From: Ktedonospora formicarum | Lineage (GTDB): Bacteria > Chloroflexota > Ktedonobacteria > Ktedonobacterales > Ktedonobacteraceae | Length of the DNA: 64,000 bases | Direction of reading: 5' to 3' | NCBI RefSeq assembly: GCF_016587355.1 | Contig: NZ_BNJF01000002.1 | Location: 620,001 to 684,000 of the forward strand | Part shown: positions 1-8,586 of the stretch, one piece after another | Layout of the letters: each line of letters starts with the position of its first letter | How positions within the stretch are numbered: the stretch's first letter is position 1 | Notes under the pieces: generated by a model | The model's database searches: none | What the model was told of the DNA's origin: nothing | Seen by the model: only the letters and a program-made list of their open reading frames with translations | Translations under genes and position numbers: made by a program

Positions 1-363
1 AATTTCATATACTGGCATGCTTCCCTCCTGTTTAATCTGGCAAAGCCGGGCGGCAATACGCGCCAGTCGCGCCTGTTCCGCTTCAATGAGTTGCCGCGTT
101 TGCTCCTGCTTAAGCAAAAACATAGCCTGTAGTTGATCAGGAGAGAGATTTTCCTCCAGCAATCGCAAGATCTGTTCCAGGGGGAATCCCATATCTTTAA
201 AAGCTAGAATTCGATGTAAGCGCGGGAGCTGTTCGAGGATGTAGTAACGATAGCCGCTTTCAGGATCCAGCGCATGCGGCTTGAGCAGGCCGCATTGGTC
301 ATAGTGACGCAATGTAACGATGGAGACTTGCCCCACCCGGGCAAACTCGCCAATCTTGAGCAT
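1..363 (-). CDS. MerR family transcriptional regulator (partial, C-terminus beyond window)
   Basis: The minus strand reads from an ATG at 363 to the window edge, giving 121 residues. The protein opens MLKIGEFARVGQVSIVTLRH, the N-terminal winged-helix signature of MerR regulators, followed by YDQCGLLKPHALDPESGYRY, the usual second helix and wing. A long charged helix with LLKQEQTRQLIEAEQARLAR follows and is the dimerisation coiled coil. MerR proteins twist spaced promoters when a ligand binds. The effector domain, often GyrI-like in this subgroup, lies outside the window, so the ligand is unknown. It is divergent from the MarR gene at 571. Family assignment is secure; function is open. Confidence 0.9.
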   Translation of the reverse strand, partial: MLKIGEFARVGQVSIVTLRHYDQCGLLKPHALDPESGYRYYILEQLPRLHRILAFKDMGFPLEQILRLLEENLSPDQLQAMFLLKQEQTRQLIEAEQARLARIAARLCQIKQEGSMPVYEI

Positions 364-508
364 AAATGATTCTTTTATGTTGCTACCCTTTCTTCAAGCC
401 GAAGCATACACTCTCATCTAACCTGAGAGTCAAGCGGCATATTCCAAATATCTCACACTCCCCTCTTGATATGTTATGGCAATGGTGGTTTTCCTTAGAT
501 ACAAATTA

Positions 509-555
509 CTTGTATACAAGATACTATTGTTTTAGTATCTTGTATATGTTATACT
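509..555 (+). promoter_or_regulatory. Promoter with nested palindromic operators upstream of marR
   Basis: Two overlapping palindromes are visible. One is a perfect 12-bp CTTGTATACAAG at 509-520. The other is an inverted repeat with 14-bp arms at 513-526 and 533-546 and a 6-nt loop. The loop TTGTTT (527-532) sits 17 bp before TATACT (550-555), so it can serve as a -35 box inside the operator. The transcript would begin about 8 nt before the ATG at 571, and there is no Shine-Dalgarno there, so a near-leaderless mRNA is likely. MarR proteins bind such palindromes, so autorepression is inferred. Confidence 0.6.
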
Positions 556-570
556 TACTCACATACATCG

Positions 571-1080
571 ATGGATGAATATGGCATCGTCTCCCTAAAT
601 GAACATTCCTTGGAGTTGTTTCAATTGGAACATATTGAAGATTGCCTGAACTTTTATCTCGGCAAAGCCTACCAACGAGTTCTACAGGTAACCAGACAAC
701 GTCTCGCGCCCTTTGGAGTCACATCGGGGCAGTACGCAGTGCTCAAAGTTCTCTGGGAACGCGATTATCAGAGCGGCGCAGACCTGAGTGAACGACTGCT
801 ACTTGATAGCGCTACAATGACTGGCCTCTTAGATCGCCTCGAACATGCGGGATTGATTGAACGTCGACCCCATATAACTGACCGCCGGGTAAATGTGATC
901 GCCTTGACGGCTCGCGGACGCGACCTCCAGGAACCGCTGGATCATGAGTTAGAGCTGATAAACCAGGAATTTCTTAGTTCGTTCACAACTGAAGAAACAA
1001 AGCTCCTGCGACACATGCTCACAACTATAGCCAGTGGTGGGAGAACCACTCTCACCCTCAAACCATCCGAAAGTCCATAA
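571..1080 (+). CDS. MarR family transcriptional regulator
   Basis: This 169-residue protein has the MarR winged-helix fold. Helices at about 50-75 (TSGQYAVLKVLWERD) are followed by a recognition helix near 79-92 (DSATMTGLLDRLEHAGLIER) and the wing motif TDRRVNVIALTARGR near 103-117, with the conserved DRR. MarR dimers typically repress their own operon and a neighbour until a small ligand binds. The upstream nested palindromes fit autoregulation. The DUF2000 gene follows after 74 bp on the same strand and is the probable co-transcribed target. The ligand is unknown. Confidence 0.92.
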   Translation: MDEYGIVSLNEHSLELFQLEHIEDCLNFYLGKAYQRVLQVTRQRLAPFGVTSGQYAVLKVLWERDYQSGADLSERLLLDSATMTGLLDRLEHAGLIERRPHITDRRVNVIALTARGRDLQEPLDHELELINQEFLSSFTTEETKLLRHMLTTIASGGRTTLTLKPSESP

Positions 1081-1154
1081 CCCCATCGCCCCCCTTATGT
1101 TATAGAGCCCATACGAGACCCTTATCAAACTATGCTATAAAGCGAGGATTATTT

Positions 1155-1565
1155 ATGCTCTTTGATACTAAGGTAGCTCTTGTCATTCGAGAGGATCTGG
1201 CCTCATGGCAAAAAATAAACGTGGCGGCCTTCGTAGCAAGTGGAATCGCAGCATCTTATCCCGAATGCATTGGTGAGCCCTATGCAGACGCAACAGGTAA
1301 TGATTACCTGCGTCTCATTGGGCAGCCCATCTTGATCTATGGCGCGGATAGGGCCGCCCTGGCGCGAGTGCTTGATCGCGCGCTCGCGCGTGGTGTACAG
1401 CCTGCCCTATACACGGAAGAGATGTTCTCAACCAGCCATGATGCCGCCAATCGCGAAGCCGTACGCCAGTTCGAACGTGAGAAGCTTCATCTGGTGGGCC
1501 TTGCGATCAGAGCAGAGCGCAAAGTGGTCGATAAAATCGTAGATAAACTGAAATTTCACCAGTAA
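1155..1565 (+). CDS. DUF2000 family protein
   Basis: The 136-residue product begins MLFDTKVALVIREDLASWQK and continues NVAAFVASGIA, the hallmark start of DUF2000 proteins. That family is small and structurally related to peptidyl-tRNA hydrolase 2. The ATG is preceded by GAGG with about 7 nt spacing. There is no signal peptide or membrane segment, so the protein is cytoplasmic. It sits 74 bp downstream of a MarR regulator, a common arrangement for MarR-controlled single enzymes. No substrate can be proposed from the sequence; family recognition is good, function is not known. Confidence 0.85.
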   Translation: MLFDTKVALVIREDLASWQKINVAAFVASGIAASYPECIGEPYADATGNDYLRLIGQPILIYGADRAALARVLDRALARGVQPALYTEEMFSTSHDAANREAVRQFEREKLHLVGLAIRAERKVVDKIVDKLKFHQ

Positions 1566-1578
1566 ATGGCTTAAAAGC

Positions 1579-1632
1579 AACGGAAAGCAATAGCGGCAAC
1601 AAGTCGATTATCTGCCTCTATCGCTTTCCGTT
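1579..1632 (+). terminator. Hairpin downstream of the DUF2000 gene
   Basis: Arms at 1579-1593 and 1618-1632 pair over 15 positions with one mismatch (AACGGAAAGC against GCTTTCCGTT at the base), closing a 24-nt loop. It lies 13 bp past the DUF2000 stop codon. There is no strong T tract after it, so its strength as a terminator is uncertain. The remaining bases up to about 1890 show no gene. Confidence 0.45.
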
Positions 1633-1890
1633 TCGCCAATCTCACACATATTTAACCGTCGCAAGAGCGTATTGGAAGAATAAATTTCATTAAACAAATG
1701 GCTTGGTACTCCATATGTAGGCTGAGAACTTCAGTCTGCACAGAGCTCACCGCTCAATCCGCCTGCCCTCCGCTATAAACGGAGTTACAAACAGAGGCAG
1801 GTGGCAACAAACTTTGTTCATCCCCTAGAAAATCACAGTATTCTATGCCATACTATAAATTAGCAATTGACAGTTTTAGAAGAGGATACT

Positions 1891-3465
1891 GTGAATACAC
1901 CATCATCTCATGACGATCAGGCATCTCTGCTACCACGGCAAGGAAAGGTTGAGCTTACCGGAGTGCCTCAGCTTGATCTAGTACTGGGGGGAGGTCTTCC
2001 CAGAGGAGCCCTGGTCATTATCCTTGGCGCACCCGGCAGCGGCAAGACAACTCTTGCCAGTCAGATTGCCTTCGCCGCTGCCCAAAGAGGAGAACAGGCG
2101 CTCCTTCTCACCTCGCTCTCAGAGCCGACAACAAAGCTGCTCAGTCACCTTCAGTCCTATAGCTTCTTCAAACCCGAGCTCGTCGGAAATGGTGTACAGG
2201 TCTTTAGTCTACAGCAGTTCATAGCCCAGGGCAAACCACCAATCGCCAAAGATATCGTGAACGCAGTACGTCAAACGCAGGCAAACCTGGTAGTGCTAGA
2301 TGGCTTTCAGGGTATCCGCTCGCTAGAACCAGATTTCAACGCTAGCCGTCAACTCCTCTATGACCTGGGAACACGCCTGAGCCTCCTGGGAACAACTACC
2401 ATTATTACCACCGAAGCAGATCCGCGTGATCCTAATCTCTTCCCAGAAATGACCACTGGTGATACTCTCATTGGCCTCTACTTCACCCTCTCAGGGGTCC
2501 GAGCCTATCGCAGTCTTGAGGTGCTCAAAGTACGGGGACGAGCGCCCCTACCTGGACGGCACAGCCTTGCGTTGAGCGCACACGGAGTACACGTCTATCC
2601 ACGCCTGGAGACGTGGAGCCGCTATGTACCAACCAATCAACTAGGAAGACAAACCACACCACTCAAACATAAGCGTGCCACATTCAGCTTGCCTGAGTTG
2701 GATGTTCTCCTTGGAGGAGGCATTACACGCCAGACCAGTACCCTACTCACTGGAAGTCTTGGTGTAGGCAAGACTTTACTCTCGCTCAAATTCGCACTCT
2801 CTGGTATTGAGCACGGGGAGCCAGCTCTCTTCCTGGGCTTCCGTGAAACACAAGAGCAACTCTTGCAGAAGGCCGATTCATTCTCGCTGGGTGCGCAGAT
2901 GCGCTCCGCGCTGGCATCCGGCAAATTGACATTACAACGCTGGGAGCCAGTCGAAGTCGACTCCGATCAGGTAGCGACGGAAATGCTCAACTCGCTAGAA
3001 CGCACTGGCGCACGCCGAGTCGTTATCGACAGCATCGCAGAATTAGAACGCGCCGTCGTGGAGAGCAGCGGTTCGGAGAGAATTGCAAACTACCTGGCAG
3101 CCTTACTTGCAGTCTTCCGAGCGCGCGGCGTAACCTTATTGGCAATAAAAGAAAGTTCAAAGATAGTTACGACGAGCATGGACTTCTCGGCTGATACCCT
3201 CTCCGTCTTGGCAGAGAACGTCTTGCTAGTCCAACAAATGATGTCACACAACAAGTTGCACCGCGTTCTCTCCGTGCTGAAGATGCGCTTTTCAACGCAT
3301 GAACATAGTCTGCGTGAATTCGTTATCGCACCACCTGATGGTATCCGAGTTTTGACTAAGGAAGAAAGCACATTGGATGGCTTGTTGGGAAACGATGGAG
3401 CGGAGCATGGGGCTCAGCATGCACCTCACCAGTATGACAACCCCTCAGAGAGGGGGAGAGGATGA
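1891..3465 (+). CDS. KaiC/RAD55-like tandem RecA ATPase
   Basis: Two RecA-type ATPase domains lie in tandem, as in KaiC. The first has GVPQLDLVLGGGLPRGALV followed by the Walker A GAPGSGKTT near residue 46. The second repeats the pattern as LPELDVLLGGGITRQTSTLL then GSLGVGKTLL near residue 295. Walker-B-like strands LVVLDGF and RVVIDSI follow in each half. A GTG at 1891 is preferred as the start because AGAGG (1881-1885) lies 5 nt upstream; a TTG at 1867 in the same frame has no ribosome site. The last codon overlaps the next gene (ATGA), so a receiver protein is translationally coupled. KaiC-like ATPases outside cyanobacteria usually act in signalling; a circadian role is not implied. Confidence 0.88.
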   Translation: MNTPSSHDDQASLLPRQGKVELTGVPQLDLVLGGGLPRGALVIILGAPGSGKTTLASQIAFAAAQRGEQALLLTSLSEPTTKLLSHLQSYSFFKPELVGNGVQVFSLQQFIAQGKPPIAKDIVNAVRQTQANLVVLDGFQGIRSLEPDFNASRQLLYDLGTRLSLLGTTTIITTEADPRDPNLFPEMTTGDTLIGLYFTLSGVRAYRSLEVLKVRGRAPLPGRHSLALSAHGVHVYPRLETWSRYVPTNQLGRQTTPLKHKRATFSLPELDVLLGGGITRQTSTLLTGSLGVGKTLLSLKFALSGIEHGEPALFLGFRETQEQLLQKADSFSLGAQMRSALASGKLTLQRWEPVEVDSDQVATEMLNSLERTGARRVVIDSIAELERAVVESSGSERIANYLAALLAVFRARGVTLLAIKESSKIVTTSMDFSADTLSVLAENVLLVQQMMSHNKLHRVLSVLKMRFSTHEHSLREFVIAPPDGIRVLTKEESTLDGLLGNDGAEHGAQHAPHQYDNPSERGRG

Positions 3466-3863
3466 CCGAGCGAAACACCTCACTTCGCACAACCGAATCC
3501 CTCTCTGTCCTAATTGTTGATGATGAGGTAGGCATTGCTGAAACTCTCGCTGATTTTATCCAGGAACTAGGATACACACCTTTGGTTGCCTATAATGGCC
3601 TGGAAGCACTGGCCCTGGCGCGTAAGCGCTGGCCCGCGCTAGTTATTACGGATTTTATGATGCCTATCCTTAATGGTCTTGGCCTCCTAAAAGCCTTGCG
3701 CGCCGAAGCAGCAGAACAGAGGAAAACAATGCCCCCGGTCATTATGCTAAGTGCGGTAAATACTATAGCGGCAATGCGCGACGAAAAGGCAGACGCAATG
3801 CTTGCCAAACCTTTTGACCTGGACGAATTAGAGCGAATCATCGAGCGTTTCCTCAGTCAATAA
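3462..3863 (+). CDS. Single-domain response regulator (CheY-like receiver)
   Basis: This 133-residue protein is only a receiver domain. It has the acidic pair D20-D21 in VLIVDDEVG, the phospho-acceptor D64 in VITDFMMP, S97 in IMLSAVN and K116 in MLAKPFD, so every catalytic position is intact. No output domain follows. Its ATG overlaps the stop of the KaiC-like gene by 4 bp, so the two are co-translated and probably work together. No histidine kinase is present nearby, so the phosphate donor is unknown. Confidence 0.92.
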   Translation: MTERNTSLRTTESLSVLIVDDEVGIAETLADFIQELGYTPLVAYNGLEALALARKRWPALVITDFMMPILNGLGLLKALRAEAAEQRKTMPPVIMLSAVNTIAAMRDEKADAMLAKPFDLDELERIIERFLSQ

Positions 3864-4274
3864 CGTCTGGCTTACCTCACAGCCCGGCTCATTTGCTGGT
3901 TCACTCGTTTGGTATTGTCATCCTGTCATCAGCAAATTCAAACCTATCCTGACCCATTCATATTCCCTTCTGGTTACAAAGTTTCCATCTATTCTAGCAA
4001 CCTACTTGCCTTTGAGACTAGTCAGAATCCTGGCAAATAGATCCATCATTGCTCAACTTTAGCTCACTACAACGACATGATGCCACCATATGCCAGGGCG
4101 ACTATAAAATAGGTGGCAGTGAAGGCGTTGGGTAAGTTTGGTAAGCGCTATTAAAGATTTTCATAGCACCTGCTTTTTCTCCTTTAGATGGATGTGTACA
4201 GACACGCACCAAGAGTAAGATTACGCTACGCCCAAAGAATGGCGAATCTGGACGACATAATGGAGGAGACTACC
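3864..4274. other. Intergenic stretch without recognisable gene
   Basis: About 410 bp separate the receiver gene from the chosen start of the aldo/keto reductase. No conserved reading frame, clear terminator hairpin or strong promoter pair was recognised here. A strong ribosome site, GGAGGAG at 4262-4268, ends the stretch and decides the start of the next gene. Confidence 0.4.
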
Positions 4275-5249
4275 ATGCAGACAACTATGACGAGAACGCT
4301 AGGACGAAGCGGTTTGATTGTGAGCGCACTTGGACTGGGCACCTGGGGCATCGGTGGCGAATGGACCTACAATGGATTGCACGATGGATGGGGAGAGGTT
4401 GATGATGCGGAATCGACAAGGGCGGTCTACAAGGCGCTAGAGATGGGTGTGAACTTCTTCGACACCGCAGACGTATACGGATGTGGTCGAAGTGAACGTG
4501 TCCTGGGGCAGGCACTCACTGGACACAGACACGAAGTTGTGATCGCAACCAAGTTCGCAAATCGCTTCGATGAGGAGACAAAAACGGCAGGCGGGCGCGA
4601 CGTCACTCCTGTGTACATCAAGCGGGCAGTTGATGCCAGCCTGATCAGACTACAGACCGATTATATCGACCTGTATCAGCTTCACGGCCTGGAATCCGAG
4701 GAGAGTGCGGATGAGATAGTAGCAACACTAGAAGATCTGGTGAGCGTAGGTAAGATTCGCTTCTATGGTCTAAGCGACGACAACATCGAGCACGCCCAAA
4801 CCTTTGCTCAGGGGCAGCATTGCACTGCCATTCAGCATCACCTCAATATTTTTGGCGGCAACGATGAGATCCTGAGTCTTTGTGAAGAGCAAAATCTGGC
4901 GAGTATTTGCCGCACTCCACTTGCGATGGGACTGCTCACTGGCAAATATCAGTCGCCAGAACAGCTTGCCACCAACGATGTCAGGCTCCACGCTCCCTGG
5001 TGGGATTACTTCAAGGAAGGAAAGATGCAGGAATGGCTGCAAAAGATAGAGCAAGTGCGTGCTATCCTCACCACCGATGGGCGTACACTAGCCCAGGGCT
5101 CACTAGCCTGGATTCTGGCACGTAGTTCCCGAAGCATCCCCATTCCAGGCTTCAAATCAGCCGTTCAGGTAGAGGATAATGCAGGCACACTCCTCCTTGG
5201 ACCTCTAAGTGAGCCACAAATGCGCGAGATTTCACAATTGCTCAGCTAA
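4275..5249 (+). CDS. Aldo/keto reductase
   Basis: The product is a 324-residue TIM-barrel oxidoreductase with the full AKR catalytic tetrad, counted from the ATG at 4275: D63 and Y68 in FFDTADVYG, K93 in IATKF and H137 in YQLHG. The opening RTLGRSGLIVSALGLGTWG is typical of the family. It should use NADPH to reduce an aldehyde or ketone in the cytoplasm. Longer in-frame starts exist (4188, 4259), but only 4275 has a strong GGAGGAG 6 nt upstream. The substrate cannot be told from sequence, and the gene appears to stand alone. Confidence 0.9.
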   Translation: MQTTMTRTLGRSGLIVSALGLGTWGIGGEWTYNGLHDGWGEVDDAESTRAVYKALEMGVNFFDTADVYGCGRSERVLGQALTGHRHEVVIATKFANRFDEETKTAGGRDVTPVYIKRAVDASLIRLQTDYIDLYQLHGLESEESADEIVATLEDLVSVGKIRFYGLSDDNIEHAQTFAQGQHCTAIQHHLNIFGGNDEILSLCEEQNLASICRTPLAMGLLTGKYQSPEQLATNDVRLHAPWWDYFKEGKMQEWLQKIEQVRAILTTDGRTLAQGSLAWILARSSRSIPIPGFKSAVQVEDNAGTLLLGPLSEPQMREISQLLS

Positions 5250-5440
5250 CCCTACTTTGCCAAAAAGAGTGATCAATCAGAAAACGGACACCGTGGCAAA
5301 TGACATCTATCGAAATAACACTATCCCGTTAGAAAGTACGCATTGACGGCTGTGTCCGAAAAACGCCAGCTCATACTAATAATCTCGTGTAAGATACAGA
5401 CTATCAAGACAATGAGACTATTGAGAGGGAAATATATAAA

Positions 5441-6274
5441 ATGACACAGCACGAAAAGGCTGATTTTCTTCAACGGCTACAACAACAAGGTCACTCACTT
5501 CTACTTCCTAACGCATGGGACGCCGCCAGCGCTCGCCTCTTTGAAGAAGCAGGCTTTCAAGCAATTGGTACAACAAGCGCGGGTATTGCCTTCTCACAGG
5601 GCTATTCCGATGGGCAGGCAATCAGCCGCGATGAAATGATGCGCGTAATAGCTCGCATCGTAGAAGTTGTGCGAGTTCCTGTAACAGCGGACATTGAAGC
5701 GGGTTACGGACCAACACCCAAGGATGTCGCGGAGACTATTCGAGCGGTCATCGCGACTGGCGCGGTAGGCATAAACCTTGAGGATAATAGGGGAGTATCC
5801 CAACTACTCTATACACTAGATGAGCAGGTAGAACGTATCGCGGCAGCGCGCAAGGCCGCTGATGACGCAAGCCTTGCGCTTGTCATCAACGCTCGCATTG
5901 ACACCTACTTATATCAGGTTGGGGAAGAAGCAACACGCATGGAAGAGACCATTCAACGTGCAAAGGCTTATCTTCAGGCTGGCGCGGATAGCATCTTTGT
6001 TCCTGGTGTGATTGATCCAGAATACATTCAAATCCTGGTGCGTGAGATCCCAGCACCACTCAACATTATGGCTAGTCCTGGAGCACCGTCAACGCGTGAG
6101 CTCTTCGCGCTAGGTGTGAATCGTGTAAGTATTGGTGGGGCAGCCATGCTTGCAACAATGGGACTTGTACGCGACATTGCGCACGAGCTACATGAGGAGG
6201 GGACTTACCAACAAATTTCCACACACTCTTATGATTTCGCCATTGCCTCACAGCTTTTTCAGCAAGAGAAATAA
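5441..6274 (+). CDS. Isocitrate lyase / PEP mutase superfamily protein
   Basis: The 277-residue protein matches the PEP-mutase branch of the isocitrate lyase superfamily. LLPNAWDAASARLFEEAGF is followed by GTTSAGIA, then TADIEAGYG (D84, E86, metal site) and INLED (E114, D115). The family cleaves or forms C-C or C-P bonds in alpha-oxo acids with Mg2+; related proteins include carboxyphosphoenolpyruvate mutases and oxaloacetate decarboxylases. The KKCG loop of true isocitrate lyases is absent, so that function is rejected. A GAGAGGG ribosome site precedes the ATG. It converges on the lipoprotein gene at 6377 across a shared 46-bp palindrome. Confidence 0.88.
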   Translation: MTQHEKADFLQRLQQQGHSLLLPNAWDAASARLFEEAGFQAIGTTSAGIAFSQGYSDGQAISRDEMMRVIARIVEVVRVPVTADIEAGYGPTPKDVAETIRAVIATGAVGINLEDNRGVSQLLYTLDEQVERIAAARKAADDASLALVINARIDTYLYQVGEEATRMEETIQRAKAYLQAGADSIFVPGVIDPEYIQILVREIPAPLNIMASPGAPSTRELFALGVNRVSIGGAAMLATMGLVRDIAHELHEEGTYQQISTHSYDFAIASQLFQQEK

Positions 6275-6321
6275 GGCAAGTTGAGAAGTGTGATCGATCC
6301 AGAAAGCAAGCACATACCGAA

Positions 6322-6367
6322 CATAAACAAGGGGAGCACGGTCATGACCGTGCTCCCCTTGTTTATG
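6322..6367. terminator. 46-bp perfect palindrome, bidirectional terminator
   Basis: Bases 6322-6367 form a perfect palindrome with 23-bp arms meeting between 6344 and 6345 and no unpaired loop. It lies between two convergent genes, 48 bp after the PEP-mutase-like stop and 10 bp before the stop of the lipoprotein gene, so it can end transcripts from both sides. AAACAAGGGG on one side and CCCCTTGTTT on the other leave only short T runs in each direction. Confidence 0.75.
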
Positions 6368-6376
6368 CAGCTAGCT

Positions 6377-8134
6377 CTAGTCGTACTTGCTAGTCGTGGC
6401 ACAACCAGACGCGCTGGTCTTGTAGATGTTGGACCAGTCCTGCGGCGGCGTCAACTGTTGAGCGTTGTCTACCACGCCCTGGATACAGGGCTTGAGGACA
6501 TAGCTAGATGTGCGCTGGTTAATCGGTATCCAGGCCACATCGTTAACAAGTTGCTGCTCGATCTGATTATACTGCTTCAAGCGATCAGCAGTATTCTGAT
6601 TCTCGTCGGCCTTGACCATCAAGTCCTGCATCTGCTTCTGTACCGCGACATTCTTTGTATTCCCCAGGCCATAATTGGACTGGTTGTTGGGAGAGCCAGC
6701 ACCAAAGAGTAGGCTTGTCCAGTCCTGAGGATCAGGATAGTCAGCGATCCAGTCCACAACCCACATCTGCAAAGATTTGGTGTTTTTAACAGTGGCTGCC
6801 GTATCGTCAAGCAACTGATTCCAATCCTCATCATGGATATTAACCGAGACGCCCAGGTTGTCTTTCCACTGCTGTTGCATGAACTGAAATTCGTTTTTGG
6901 CGGTCTGATTACCACGTGAGGCAACGGTGAGAGTCACCGTCGGGAAATTCGAGGTGGTATAGCCCTCTTCCTGCATACCCTGTTGCAGAAGCTGCTTGGC
7001 CTTTGATGCATCCCCTTTGGTATCCTTCACCCCTCCAGGGCCAATGAGATCAGGGTTATAGCCTGGCATACCGCTTGGGATGATATGATTTGATGGAGTA
7101 CGCGCACCCTTCCAAATATTTTGCGCTATGACATCCTTGTTGATCGCCAGGGCAAATGCCTGACGGATCTTAATATTGTCAAAAGGCTTAATCAGGTAGT
7201 TCATCGCGACATAGTCAATGATAAGAGCAGGGGCCTGACGATATTGATTATTGGGCAGTCCTCGCGCCGCATCCAGATTCTCTGTTGGTACCCCAGCCTG
7301 ATCAACCTGGTTCGTCTGATATGCCTTATAGGTTGTCTGAGGGTCCTTATAGAAGGCATAGACCAGTTTTTTCAACTGCGGCTTGGCACCCCAGTAATTA
7401 GAGTTCGGGACAAAGGAAATCTGCTGACCAGGGGTGCGCTCCTCTAATTTGAAAGGACCAGAAACACCACCCTCATTGAGATGCTTGAAGTAATCAACGT
7501 CGCCATACTTTTCCACCATACTCTTCTCAACCACGTAGGAGGTCGAATACGTCAGGGCATCAAGGAAATATTGGGCACGCTGGCTGGTAACGATCTTGAC
7601 CGTCGTGGCGTCTGGCGCGAAGAGACTATAATCAATCAAGCTTTTGAGCTTACCTGTGTTACGATCCGCCGACCCTTTAATCAAAGCCAGATAGGAAGGG
7701 GCAACTGTCGACTTCAATTCCGGCTTCAGCGCACGGTCAATGCTGAAAACAACATCATTGGCGGTTATCGGGTTACCGTCACTAAATTTGAGGCCGTCTC
7801 GTAGCTTGAAGGTCCATGTCAGACCATCGGATGATGTCTCCCAGGATTTTGCAAGTTCACCATAGACCTCTAGCTTGTCGTTCAACTGCACAAGACCCAC
7901 AAACATCGTATCGAGGGCGCTGATTGAATCAAGGTCCGTCGAAAGAGCCGGATCAAGGGTCGCGACGTCCGAAGACCCACTTACTGGCACAACGTAGATC
8001 TGCTTGTCGTCAGAAAGCTTACTACCAGTGTCGCTTCCCGAGGCTCCACCACACGCCGAAATAAAGGCGGCGAGCAGGCAGAAAAGCGCCGGGAGAAACA
8101 AGAATTTCCCGGCAAATAGTTTGCCACGCTTCAT
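6377..8134 (-). CDS. ABC transporter substrate-binding lipoprotein, family 5 (oligopeptide type)
   Basis: The 585-residue protein is a solute-binding protein of the DppA/OppA family. Counted from the ATG at 8134 it has a type II signal peptide, with a lipobox ending ISAC and the lipidated cysteine at C28. Family features include TWTFKLRDGLKFSDGNPITA, DVVFSIDRAL and the later IRQAFALAINKD. It should sit on the outer face of the membrane and bind peptides or similar ligands for import. An ATG at 8197 is in frame, but AAGGAG lies just upstream of 8134. No permease or ATPase genes are adjacent, so it is an orphan component. Ligand unknown. Confidence 0.92.
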   Translation of the reverse strand: MKRGKLFAGKFLFLPALFCLLAAFISACGGASGSDTGSKLSDDKQIYVVPVSGSSDVATLDPALSTDLDSISALDTMFVGLVQLNDKLEVYGELAKSWETSSDGLTWTFKLRDGLKFSDGNPITANDVVFSIDRALKPELKSTVAPSYLALIKGSADRNTGKLKSLIDYSLFAPDATTVKIVTSQRAQYFLDALTYSTSYVVEKSMVEKYGDVDYFKHLNEGGVSGPFKLEERTPGQQISFVPNSNYWGAKPQLKKLVYAFYKDPQTTYKAYQTNQVDQAGVPTENLDAARGLPNNQYRQAPALIIDYVAMNYLIKPFDNIKIRQAFALAINKDVIAQNIWKGARTPSNHIIPSGMPGYNPDLIGPGGVKDTKGDASKAKQLLQQGMQEEGYTTSNFPTVTLTVASRGNQTAKNEFQFMQQQWKDNLGVSVNIHDEDWNQLLDDTAATVKNTKSLQMWVVDWIADYPDPQDWTSLLFGAGSPNNQSNYGLGNTKNVAVQKQMQDLMVKADENQNTADRLKQYNQIEQQLVNDVAWIPINQRTSSYVLKPCIQGVVDNAQQLTPPQDWSNIYKTSASGCATTSKYD

Positions 8135-8586
8135 GTCAACTACTCCTTGCTCTACTAGTTCAATAGCGGGTGTTCTAACCGCAATGGAGAAGACCACAAC
8201 ACAAATATGATGATGCGAGAAGATATTATCTAATAGCCTCTTGATAAGCAGGTTCGATTATTTCAACCATCTTCACTCACAACCCACTCTTCCTTCGGGC
8301 AAGCGGAGAAGCATCACATCTATGACAACACTTTGCACATCATTGCGCGAACACAGAAGGGATTTGTACACCTATTATAAACCCAGGCGTATCAATCGAG
8401 CAACGCTACATTCTTTATCACTAGTTTTTATCTACATACACTACGTAAATTAGCGCCACAATCTCACAACTTATTAAATATAGGTCGCAATACATCGCAC
8501 CTCTTCCCTCAGATAGCCAAAAGCAGCTATACTCTTAGCAGAAACCACAGACCCACGTTATTTTTCCATAAAGGATATAGGTTGTT
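8135..8586. other. Divergent intergenic region between lipoprotein and GDPD genes
   Basis: This 452-bp stretch separates two divergent genes and must hold both promoters. I could not assign convincing -35/-10 pairs or an operator. AAGGAG precedes the lipoprotein ATG on the minus strand, and AAAGGA lies upstream of the GDPD ATG on the plus strand. Nothing else is recognised. Confidence 0.4.

Noticed and set aside
366..578. 70-residue frame between merR and marR
   Set aside because: It overlaps the promoter and operator palindromes and has no ribosome site or family motif.
5441..6274. Isocitrate lyase
   Set aside because: The KKCG catalytic loop is missing and the protein is too short; it belongs to the PEP-mutase branch.
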